A stretch of 64,000 nt of DNA from Planctomycetota bacterium (GTDB lineage: Bacteria; Planctomycetota; SZUA-567; H5-PLA8): NCBI GenBank assembly GCA_023150555.1, contig JAKLKQ010000022.1, forward strand, positions 35,284 to 99,283, read 5' to 3'. Under the pieces are notes generated by a model, which had not been told where the DNA came from, did no database searches, and saw only the letters and a program-made list of their open reading frames with translations. The number at the start of each line of letters is the position of its first letter. The stretch's first letter is position 1. Below are positions 25,406 through 32,953 of the stretch, piece after piece. The position numbers and the translations under genes are program-made.

Positions 25406-27046
25406 GTGCCCGTCCAGGAACTGATGCTCACGATGCGCGACGGCGTGAAGTTGCAGAGCTTTCTGCACCTGCCGCCGGGCGCCGGACCGTTCCCCGCGCT
25501 GATGGCGCGCTGCATGTACGGCGCGGAGAAGGTCGCCGACGCGGCGAAGGCGTTCAACGAGAAGGGCTTTGTGGTGCTGGCTCAGAACGTGCGCGGGCGG
25601 CACAAGTCCGAGGGCTGGCCGACCGGGCGCGGCGACTTTCCCGAGGACGGCTACGACACGATCGATTGGATAGTGAAGCAGCCGTGGTGCAGCGGACGCG
25701 TCGGGACCTTCGGCGGTTCGGCGCTGGCCCGGGTGCAGACGGCGACGGCGTTCCTGGCGCATCCGGCGCACCGCGCGATGTGCCCGCAGGTGCTGCCGTA
25801 CGGCATGATGAGCCGCCTGGGCGGGGCGACGATGTTCCACCAGGTGCCGATGTGGTTCTTCTTCGCGCAGAGCGGCCCGCAATTGAACCCCTACGACTCG
25901 ATCGACTGGATGCCGCACCTCTTCAAGCTGCCGCAGACGAGCGTGCTCGACGGGCTGGGCGGCCCGCTGGAACTGTACCGTGACGTCGTCGCCGATCCGC
26001 TGCGCAACTACTGGAGCACCGCGGACTATGAGCGCTTCGCGAAACTCGACACGCCCAACCTGATGGTCACGGGCTGGTACGATCACTGCGGAACCGGGCC
26101 CATCGACTTCTACCTGCACACCATGCAGCACGGCACGGAGCAGCAGAAGCGCAACACGCATCTGGTTGTTGGGCCTTGGGACCACGGCTCCGACGGCGAC
26201 GCCGCCGGCGAGTACGACTTCGGACCTGCGTCCAAGGTCAACCACCGCGCCGCCGAGATCGCATTCTTCACGCGGCACTTGAAGCAGGACGAGCGCGTCC
26301 CCGCGCCGGCGCCGGTGCGCATCTTCGTGATGGGCCGCAACGCCTGGCGCGACGAGCAGGAGTTCCCGCCGAAGCGCGCCGCCGAGACCAAGCTCTACCT
26401 GCACAGCGAAGGCAACGTGCGCGGCGCGTGGACGCGCGGGGAGCTGTCGTTCGAGGCGCCCGGCGAACAGCCGCCCGACCGCTACCTCTACGACCCCGCC
26501 GACCCGGTGCCATCGTGGGGCGGCGCCAACAGCGGGCCGGCCCGGGTACTGCCGATGAAGCGCGGGGCTCGCGACCAGCGCGTAACGCTGTACCGCCACG
26601 ACGTGCTGGCCTACTACAGCGCGCCGCTTGCCGAGCCGCTGGAAGTGACGGGGAATGTGCGGCTGGTACTGTTCGCGTCGTCCTCTGCCGTGGACACGGA
26701 CTTCACCGCCAAGCTGATGGACGTGGCGCCCGACGGTGACGCGCGGCTGGTCTGTGACGGCGTGGTGCGCGCGCGGTACCGGAAGGGCATGGAGAAACCC
26801 GAGTTCCTCACGCCGGGGCAGATCGAGCGCTACGAGATCGACCTCTGGTTCACGAGCAACGAGTTTCAGGCCGGGCACCGCATCGCGTTGGCCGTCAGCA
26901 GCAGCAACTTCCCGCGCATCGGCCGCAACCTCAATACCGGCGGCAACAACGAGACCGACAGCCATTTCGTCAGTGCGCACCAGACGGTCTTCCACGACAC
27001 CGCGCGCCCCAGCCACCTGCTGCTGCCGGTGGTGAAGGGGAGCTAA
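25406..27046 (+). CDS. CocE/NonD family serine hydrolase
   Basis: 546 residues from a GTG with AAAGGAG five bases upstream; the much longer open frame upstream is antisense to UbiA and the acyltransferase. The alpha/beta-hydrolase domain includes the nucleophile elbow GTFGGSALARVQ (the family usually has GxSYxG), VTGWYDHCG with the acidic residue, and VVGPWDHG with the catalytic His. A C-terminal jelly-roll domain begins near residue 330 and includes DTDFTAKLMDVAPDG. The group covers X-Pro dipeptidyl peptidases, cocaine esterase and cephalosporin acylases, so the substrate is an ester or amide that cannot be named. No signal peptide is seen, so the location is probably cytoplasmic. Confidence 0.88.
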   Translation: MPVQELMLTMRDGVKLQSFLHLPPGAGPFPALMARCMYGAEKVADAAKAFNEKGFVVLAQNVRGRHKSEGWPTGRGDFPEDGYDTIDWIVKQPWCSGRVGTFGGSALARVQTATAFLAHPAHRAMCPQVLPYGMMSRLGGATMFHQVPMWFFFAQSGPQLNPYDSIDWMPHLFKLPQTSVLDGLGGPLELYRDVVADPLRNYWSTADYERFAKLDTPNLMVTGWYDHCGTGPIDFYLHTMQHGTEQQKRNTHLVVGPWDHGSDGDAAGEYDFGPASKVNHRAAEIAFFTRHLKQDERVPAPAPVRIFVMGRNAWRDEQEFPPKRAAETKLYLHSEGNVRGAWTRGELSFEAPGEQPPDRYLYDPADPVPSWGGANSGPARVLPMKRGARDQRVTLYRHDVLAYYSAPLAEPLEVTGNVRLVLFASSSAVDTDFTAKLMDVAPDGDARLVCDGVVRARYRKGMEKPEFLTPGQIERYEIDLWFTSNEFQAGHRIALAVSSSNFPRIGRNLNTGGNNETDSHFVSAHQTVFHDTARPSHLLLPVVKGS

Positions 27047-27052
27047 GGCGCT

Positions 27053-27700
27053 TCAATCGTCCTCCAGCAGCGTGTCGTCGTCACCCTGGGTTGCCGGGCC
27101 GGGCACGAAGAACTGGTCCAGCTGCCCGTTGATCTCCTGGAAGGGCTGGTCGAACCATTCCACGCTCCCCGCGGCGGCAAGCACGTTCTGCCCGGCGCCG
27201 CGGCGGTTCGCGCGCCCGTGATTGGAGGAGTTGTCGGTTGCGTCCATCGCGCCGGTGCGCGGCGAGCCCGCCAGGTCCGAGGTGATGCCCGCCGCGCCGT
27301 TGTCTTGGCCATGCCCGCGGTCGTAGCCGTAGGACGTCATGAGGCGGTCGAGGTTTGGCGGTCCGGTGGACGCCGCCTGCACCGTTGTGCTGTCGTTGGT
27401 CTTGACGTTGGGACAGCGGAAGACGCGCGCGTCGCGTACGTAGCCGTCGTAGAGCAGGTTCAGGGACTTCAGCGCGGAGACGCCGTCGTCGGGGAAGAGC
27501 CCCAGGTTGGCGTTCACGTTGGCGTACATCACGCAGGCCTTGCCGAGCTGCGAGTGGTTGCTCATGCAGGAGGACCGCCAAAAGCCTGTGCGCTTCTTTG
27601 TGAGCGCGGCCAGGACCAGGCAGGCCATGACGGCCACGACCGCCAGAACGAAGAGCAGTTCCAGAAACGTGAAGCCGCAGTTCATCCTTCGGACGGGCAC
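27053..27700 (-). CDS. pseudopilin with type IV prepilin leader
   Basis: 215 residues. GTG start at 27700 with AAGGAGGG six bases upstream. The leader MPVRRMNCG ends in Gly and is followed by FTFLELLFVLAVVAVMACLV, the class III signal cut by prepilin peptidase, with the expected Glu at +5. CMSNHSQLGKACVMYANVN resembles the 'C..NL.Q.G.A...Y' segment of DUF1559-type planctomycete pseudopilins. The tail is acidic. It may be a minor pilin of a type II secretion or type IV pilus machine; no assembly genes are nearby. It converges with the CocE gene, six bases apart. Confidence 0.82.
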   Translation of the reverse strand: MPVRRMNCGFTFLELLFVLAVVAVMACLVLAALTKKRTGFWRSSCMSNHSQLGKACVMYANVNANLGLFPDDGVSALKSLNLLYDGYVRDARVFRCPNVKTNDSTTVQAASTGPPNLDRLMTSYGYDRGHGQDNGAAGITSDLAGSPRTGAMDATDNSSNHGRANRRGAGQNVLAAAGSVEWFDQPFQEINGQLDQFFVPGPATQGDDDTLLEDD

Positions 27701-27920
27701 GTCGCGCCCTCCTTACTCCAGCCCAATTAAGAGGTTACCGCTCCGGGGTGCTTTACGGTTCCAGGCCGCGGACGGTTCGCTGGTGCCGGCAAGAAATCCA
27801 GAAGATTCTCTTGACATAAAGAGATGTGTATATACGCTTATAGACAGGTCAGGGGAGCGCAATTGGGGGTCCCCCCTGATGAAAAGCGAACGGACCAAAC
27901 TCGATACAAGGAGGCCGGCC

Positions 27921-28049
27921 ATGACGGCACAGGAGAAGAAGGAACTGAAAGTCGGGTTCATCATTGTGGCGTTTGTCACGGGCGTCTGCTTCGTGGCGCA
28001 TATCGCCGGCCTGGTCGCCGCCTTTGCCACGCCATGGCCCGGCGCCTGA
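27921..28049 (+). CDS. 42-residue single-helix membrane protein
   Basis: ATG at 27921 with a full AAGGAGG seven to eight bases upstream, followed by an intrinsic terminator at 28131. The peptide starts MTAQEKKELKVG and continues with one hydrophobic segment (FIIVAFVTGVCFVAHIAGLV), ending in PWPGA. The charged N-tail and single helix suggest a small inner-membrane regulator or subunit. No homologue recognised; the strong ribosome site and own terminator are the main support. Confidence 0.65.
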   Translation: MTAQEKKELKVGFIIVAFVTGVCFVAHIAGLVAAFATPWPGA

Positions 28050-28130
28050 CGTTGAGCCGGACCGTCTGAGATAGCCGGTGCACCGGATGCGGTGCGCCGA
28101 AGCACGCGCTCCATAGAGCGCACCCACAAT

Positions 28131-28160
28131 GCCTCCCGGAAGCGGGGGGCCTTTTGTTTT
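28131..28160 (+). terminator. intrinsic terminator after the small membrane protein
   Basis: GCCTCCC / GGGGGGC stem with one G-T wobble and loop GGAAGC, followed by CTTTTGTTTT. Confidence 0.75.
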
Positions 28161-28386
28161 GGTGCCGCCGAACTTCTGTGCTCGCCATTCGCTGCAAGCG
28201 CAACGCGTCACTCGTCTTCCGCGCTGCACCTTGCGAAAACGAGAGGTGTCGTTTCTTGACCGCGCTGCTCAAAAGTGCGCATCGAAAAAATTAAAACTTG
28301 CAATCGACTCCTGCCGCGACACCATAACTCCGCGCTCAACATGCCGTTTCAAGTTCGCGAAAGTATAGGACACGATCGGAGCCCAT
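28161..28386. other. intergenic region upstream of the glnB promoter
   Basis: No gene supported. A sigma-54 activator (NtrC-type) would be expected to bind within this stretch, but I see no clear pair of dyads. Confidence 0.4.
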
Positions 28387-28401
28387 TGGCCCCGTTCTTG
28401 C
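28387..28401 (+). promoter_or_regulatory. sigma-54 promoter of glnB
   Basis: TGGCCCCGTTCTTGC matches the sigma-54 core TGGC-N7-TTGC exactly in both elements and spacing. Transcription should start near 28412, about 60 bases before glnB. The site implies activation by an NtrC-like enhancer-binding protein under nitrogen limitation. Confidence 0.75.
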
Positions 28402-28473
28402 CATGCTACGGAATGAAGCCGTGGAGCCGCTCGCCTGCGGTTGCGGCTTGAGCCACCAAAAGGAATTTCAATC

Positions 28474-28821
28474 ATGAAACTGATCGAAGCCATCATCCAG
28501 CCGTCCCGCTTGGAGGCCGTGAAGGAGGCCTTGAGCGAGGTCGAGGTTGTACGCCTGACGGTCTGCGACGTGCAGGGCTTCGGCCGGCAGAAGGGTCACA
28601 CAGAGATCTACCGCGGGCACGAGTACACGGTGAACCTGCTGCGCAAGGTGAAGCTGGAGATCGCGGTGAACGACGACTTCGTCGAGCCGACGATTCAGGC
28701 CATCATTCGCGGTGGCCGCAGCGGCGAGGAAGGCGAAATCGGCGACGGCAAGATCTTTGTGCTGTCGCTGGAAGACTGCGTCCGCATCCGCACGGGGGAA
28801 CGCGGGCCGGAAGCGATCTAG
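28474..28821 (+). CDS. glnB: nitrogen regulatory protein PII
   Basis: 115 residues, standard PII length. MKLIEAIIQPSRLEAVKEAL opens the protein. The T-loop reads GHTEIYRGHEY with Tyr51, the residue uridylylated in proteobacteria, and KVKLEIAVNDD and IGDGKIFVL follow. PII senses ATP/ADP and 2-oxoglutarate and controls glutamine synthetase, AmtB and NtrB-type partners. It lies upstream of glnA on the same strand (204 bp) behind a sigma-54 promoter. No amtB is in the window. Confidence 0.96.
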   Translation: MKLIEAIIQPSRLEAVKEALSEVEVVRLTVCDVQGFGRQKGHTEIYRGHEYTVNLLRKVKLEIAVNDDFVEPTIQAIIRGGRSGEEGEIGDGKIFVLSLEDCVRIRTGERGPEAI

Positions 28822-28975
28822 TCTTTAGGACCGAAGGTCGTGGGAAGCGGAAGTCGGACGTCGTGAAGGGCAATGCCGGGGGGATGCCGCGCGCAGGTTG
28901 GTAACCTCGGACAACGGGCAGCTGCGGCCCGCGCCTTTTACCTCTCCTTTTTCCCTTCAGGGGTGCTTCAGGGTG

Positions 28976-28997
28976 GTCCGCCTTGGGATGGGCGGAC
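28976..28997 (+). promoter_or_regulatory. hairpin in the glnA leader
   Basis: GTCCGCC (28976-28982) pairs with GGCGGAC (28991-28997) around an eight-base loop, ending 15 bases before the glnA ribosome site. No T-run follows, so it is not a terminator. It may shape glnA translation or be a processing site; function unproven. Confidence 0.4.
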
Positions 28998-29025
28998 GGG
29001 AATCGTAGGCGTAAGGAGCTTTGTC

Positions 29026-30453
29026 ATGGCGAAGACGGCTAAGGACGTCCTTGAGCTGGCCAAGCAAAAGGGCGCGAACACGGTGGACTTCCGTTTCATG
29101 GACTTCATCGGTACGTGGCAGCACTTCTCGGTGCCGATCCGCGAGCTGACCGAAGAGGTTTTCAAGGAAGGCCTGGGCTTTGACGGCAGTTCGATCCGCG
29201 GCTGGCAGGGCATCCACGAGTCCGACATGCTGGTGATTCCGGACGCGAGCACCGCGTTCATCGATCCGTTCTTCAAGGACACCACGCTGGTGCTGATCTG
29301 CACCATCCAGGATCCCATCACGCGCGCCGACTACAACAAGGATCCGCGCAACATCGCCCAGAAGGCCGAGAAGTACCTGGCCAGCACGGGCATCGGCGAC
29401 CAGGTCTTCGTCGGTCCGGAAGCCGAGTTCTTCGTCTTCGACAACATCCGCATCTACGGCCAGACCAATGCCGCCGGGTACGAGATCGAGTCGGAAGAAG
29501 GCCACTGGACCAGCGGCCGCCCCGGCAGCGAGACGCGCCCGAACCTGGGCCACGACATCCGGCCCAAGGAAGGCTACTTCCCGGTTCCGCCCATCGACCA
29601 GCAGCAGGACCTGCGCAACGAGATGATGCTGACGATGGAGCAGATCGGCCTGAAGATCGAGCGCCAGCACCACGAAGTTGCCACCGCCGGCCAGGCGGAG
29701 ATCGACTTCGTCTTCGATACGCTGACTGTGACCGCCGACAACCTGATGAAGTACAAGTACGTCGTCAAGAACGTGGCCCAGAAGTACGGCAAGTGCGCCA
29801 CCTTCATGCCCAAGCCGCTCTTCGGCGACAACGGCAGCGGCATGCACACGCACATGTCGATCTGGAAAGGTGGCAAGAACACCTTTGCCGGCAACGGCTA
29901 CGCGGGGCTCAGCGAGTCGGCCCTCTTCGCCATGGGTGGTATCCTCAAGCACGCCCGCGCGCTGACGGCCATCACCAACCCCACGACCAACAGCTACAAG
30001 CGCCTGACGCCGGGCTACGAAGCGCCCATCAACCTGGCGTACAGCGCGCGCAACCGCTCGGCCTGCCTGCGCATCCCGATGTTCAGCCAGAACCCGAAGG
30101 CCAAGCGCTTCGAGTTCCGCTGTCCGGACCCGACGTGCAATCCGTACCTGGCCTTCTCGGCGCTGCTGATGGCCGCGATCGACGGCATCCAGAACAAGAT
30201 CGATCCGGGCAAGCCGCTGGACAAGGACATCTACGACCTGCCGCCGGAAGAGCTGGCCAAGGTGCCCAACACGCCGGGCAGCCTGGACGAGGCACTCAAC
30301 GCGCTCGAGGAGGACCACGAGTTCCTGCTCAAGGGCGAGGTCTTCACCTCGGATGTCGTCGAGACCTGGATCGACTACAAGCGCAAGAAGGAAGCCGACC
30401 AGGTGCGCCTGCGCCCGCATCCCCACGAGTTCTACCTGTACTTCGACATGTAA
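29026..30453 (+). CDS. glnA: glutamine synthetase type I (GlnA)
   Basis: 475 residues, making glutamine from glutamate, ammonia and ATP. Motifs are FDGSSIRGW, the metal and substrate box [33 protein letters not shown] and the ATP loop [10 protein letters not shown]. Tyr403 in [10 protein letters not shown] is the adenylylation site of GSI-beta enzymes, so control by GlnE is likely. The ATG at 29026 has AAGGAG seven bases upstream. With glnB just upstream behind a sigma-54 promoter and a terminator directly after, this forms a compact nitrogen-assimilation unit. Confidence 0.97.
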   Translation: MAKTAKDVLELAKQKGANTVDFRFMDFIGTWQHFSVPIRELTEEVFKEGLGFDGSSIRGWQGIHESDMLVIPDASTAFIDPFFKDTTLVLICTIQDPITRADYNKDPRNIAQKAEKYLASTGIGDQVFVGPEAEFFVFDNIRIYGQTNAAGYEIESEEGHWTSGRPGSETRPNLGHDIRPKEGYFPVPPIDQQQDLRNEMMLTMEQIGLKIERQHHEVATAGQAEIDFVFDTLTVTADNLMKYKYVVKNVAQKYGKCATFMPKPLFGDNGSGMHTHMSIWKGGKNTFAGNGYAGLSESALFAMGGILKHARALTAITNPTTNSYKRLTPGYEAPINLAYSARNRSACLRIPMFSQNPKAKRFEFRCPDPTCNPYLAFSALLMAAIDGIQNKIDPGKPLDKDIYDLPPEELAKVPNTPGSLDEALNALEEDHEFLLKGEVFTSDVVETWIDYKRKKEADQVRLRPHPHEFYLYFDM

Positions 30454-30485
30454 GACTCGTGCCGGACAACCCATTGCCGCAATGG

Positions 30486-30525
30486 CCGGCGGCGTCCCGA
30501 AAGGGCGCCGCCGGTTTCATTTTTT
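30486..30525 (+). terminator. intrinsic terminator after glnA
   Basis: CCGGCGGCG pairs with CGCCGCCGG, extended by CCC-GAAA-GGG inside with one bulged T, followed by TTTCATTTTTT. Confidence 0.85.
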
Positions 30526-30666
30526 GCCGTGAGGAATCTATTGCAGCCGGTTCTCATTCTGGCAGGCCCCGGGTGGAAAAATTGGCCGAAAGGTTTAGAA
30601 GAGTGGGCTGAAACCTTTTCTTGCCTGGCAGGTCAGATTCTAAATCGACAGTTGAGGAGACGCGCC

Positions 30667-32793
30667 ATGATCCGCCTATCGCCATCGCTGCTCGCTGCAC
30701 TTTGTGTGCTAGGTCTCGCGTTGCCCCTGGCGCAGGATGCTCGCGCCGAGGACGCCGCGAAGCCGGCGGTCACGCAGGAACAGATCGCGGCCTGGATCAA
30801 GGAACTGGGCGACGAGGACTTCGGCAAGCGCGATGCTGCCGAGAAGAACCTGCTCATGGCCGGCGCCCCGGCGCTGGAAGCCCTGCGCGAGGCAGCCAAG
30901 AGCCCCGACGTCGAGACGCGAACGCGCGCGGCGGCACTATCGCAGCGCATCGGTTGGCTTCGCGCTCGGCCCGACGCGGTCTACACGGAACTCTTCCCGG
31001 CAAACGCGATCTTCGCCGTGCACCTCAACAGCCTGAAGGACTATGGCCGAAAGGCCCGGACGACGGCACTGGGCAAGCTTGTCGATGGACCGGACTTCAA
31101 GCCGTTGGCGGACCTGTTGCTGGCGCGCCTTAAGTCGGAGATGCCCGCGGGTACCTGGGACCGCATCGTAAGCTGGACCGACAAGATGGGCGGCCAGATG
31201 GCTGCAGCGGCATGGGATGTGGACATTCCGGAGTTCAAGACCGCGCGCGTTGCCGCGGTGGTGCAGCTGCCGGCAGATGATCCCGCCAAGGCCTTCGAGG
31301 CGTTCATGGGCGAGACTGGCCTGGCAGGGCATCTGCAACCGAAAGACCTGAGCGGGCTGACGGCGTTAACGGGGCAGCGCGGTGACGGCGTTTTCGCGCT
31401 CGTCGGCCGGCACATGGTCGTGGCGAACAACGAGGATGCCGTGCTGGCGGTCGCGCAGGGCCTGATCGAGCCCCAGGCGGAGAACCTGGCGAATACGCCG
31501 GACTTCAAGAAGATCCAGGGCGAAGGCACGCCGCCGGACTTCGTGCTGCTGATCAACATCGAGCAGTACCTGGCGGTGCTCAATGGCATGATGGGCATGG
31601 CGCCCGGCGGCGGCGCGGGGTTCATGGATCTGATGAAGAAGGCCGGCTACGGGAGTATCACGTGGTTCGCCCTGACCAGCGCGGTAAAGGATGATTTGTT
31701 CGAAGAACGGATGGTCCTCACGTCCAAGACCGGCGCTTTCGAGGGCTTCCTGGCTCAGATGGCCAGCCAGGCCCAGGACGCCGCGGCGATGCGTGCGATA
31801 TTCGAGGTGGTGCCGCCAAAGGTAGCGTTGACGGGCAACTTTCCCCTGGACGGCGCGGCCATGGGCGACTTCGGCCTCGAGTACGCCAAGATGCTCATAC
31901 GGTGGCAGGCAATGCAATTCGGCGCGCCGCCGGCGCCCGAAGGCGCGGAGGACGCAGAGATCAAGAAGGTGGAGGACGCGATGGGCCTCAAGTTCAAGGA
32001 TCTGGCCGCGTCGATCCAGGGGCCGGCCGTCTACTGGGTCGACATGCCGCAGGCCCTCGCGGCGCCGGACATCGGCTTCGCACTGACCTGCCCGGACGAG
32101 GCCAAGACGAAGGAGTTAACCGCCAACCTCGCCAAGCTCGTGAACGGACTCGCGAAGTACAAGGCCGAACAGGACGCGAAAGCCGCCGGCGGCCAGGCGC
32201 CTGCCGATCTTCCGCCGGTCCTCAAGCCCGTCGAAGAGGGCGGCGTCACGATCTACACCGAACCCGAGGACAGCCCGTACCTGAAGGACATCGCGCGGCA
32301 GCGGATGCCCTACCGCCTCACGTTGGCGGCGGCGGGCAAGCGCGTGATCGCTGGCAGCGGCCTCGAGCAGGTAAGGGCGCGGCTCGCGGCGCTGGCCAAG
32401 CAGTCGCCGGGCTTCGACCCGGCCAAGGTTCTTCCCGCCGGCGACGCCGCTTCGACGGTTTTCTATCTCAACGTGCCCGACCTGATGGACTTCGGCGCAC
32501 GGCTGGGGCTTCCGATCCTGGCCATGGCCAAGAAAGACGACAAGGAGCTGACGGCCGAGTGCTCCAAGCTGATCCAGAAGAAGGATCTGTTCGCGGCCGT
32601 GCCGCCGCTGACCGTCAGCACGCCCCCGGCGAAGGACGGCGTGTTGGTATCGACGATCCGTTCGCCCCTGCCGGCGCTGCCGACCTATTTTGGAGTCCTG
32701 GGTGGTGTGATGGTGGGATTCACCAGAGGTGCGGCGGTCATGGCGCCTATGGCCGTGCCTCCGCCGGCCCCGGCGGGCGGCGGCGGGTTCTAG
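30667..32793 (+). CDS. secreted protein of unknown function (DUF3352-like)
   Basis: 708 residues. It begins with a signal peptide ending near residue 28 (QDARA), followed by a helical segment with HEAT-like periodicity (about 40-95). The body is a long alpha/beta region without Cys pairs or catalytic motifs. Features such as VNNEDAVLAVAQGL-like stretches recall DUF3352 proteins, in which repeated domains read out 'score minus bias'. This is a weak call. The C-terminus is Pro-Gly-rich with a hydrophobic stretch near 680. The ATG has GAGGAG about seven bases upstream. The TAG stop codon is the first three bases of a MITE-like element, so the natural end may have been altered by that insertion. 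Confidence 0.6.
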   Translation: MIRLSPSLLAALCVLGLALPLAQDARAEDAAKPAVTQEQIAAWIKELGDEDFGKRDAAEKNLLMAGAPALEALREAAKSPDVETRTRAAALSQRIGWLRARPDAVYTELFPANAIFAVHLNSLKDYGRKARTTALGKLVDGPDFKPLADLLLARLKSEMPAGTWDRIVSWTDKMGGQMAAAAWDVDIPEFKTARVAAVVQLPADDPAKAFEAFMGETGLAGHLQPKDLSGLTALTGQRGDGVFALVGRHMVVANNEDAVLAVAQGLIEPQAENLANTPDFKKIQGEGTPPDFVLLINIEQYLAVLNGMMGMAPGGGAGFMDLMKKAGYGSITWFALTSAVKDDLFEERMVLTSKTGAFEGFLAQMASQAQDAAAMRAIFEVVPPKVALTGNFPLDGAAMGDFGLEYAKMLIRWQAMQFGAPPAPEGAEDAEIKKVEDAMGLKFKDLAASIQGPAVYWVDMPQALAAPDIGFALTCPDEAKTKELTANLAKLVNGLAKYKAEQDAKAAGGQAPADLPPVLKPVEEGGVTIYTEPEDSPYLKDIARQRMPYRLTLAAAGKRVIAGSGLEQVRARLAALAKQSPGFDPAKVLPAGDAASTVFYLNVPDLMDFGARLGLPILAMAKKDDKELTAECSKLIQKKDLFAAVPPLTVSTPPAKDGVLVSTIRSPLPALPTYFGVLGGVMVGFTRGAAVMAPMAVPPPAPAGGGGF

Positions 32794-32950
32794 AGCGCTT
32801 TCGAGATAACTGTAGCGCCTATTCGCATGCGAGACGCACCGTGACGCGAAGGCCGAAGCAGGCAACCCAGAGGGTTGTCGATGGAGGCCGACAAAGTCAC
32901 GGTGCGGCGTATCCGCGAAGAAGCGCTACGTAATCTTTGAAAACGCTCTA
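32791..32950. mobile_element. MITE-like inverted-repeat element
   Basis: A 160-bp segment bounded by TA on both sides. Its outer 55 bases are imperfect inverted repeats (left TAGAGCGCTTTC, right GAAAACGCTCTA; deeper, GTAGCGC/GCGCTAC and GCACCGTGAC/GTCACGGTGC). A small central hairpin CAACCC-AGA-GGGTTG is present. It has no coding capacity. Size, terminal repeats and TA flanks fit a miniature element mobilised by an IS630/Tc1-type transposase. A structured convergent terminator is the alternative. Confidence 0.6.
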
Positions 32951-32953
32951 AAG

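Noticed and set aside
28822..29025. Glutamine riboswitch or second sigma-54 promoter before glnA
   Set aside because: Neither the conserved glnA RNA core nor TGGC-N7-TTGC occurs; only a small hairpin near the ribosome site.
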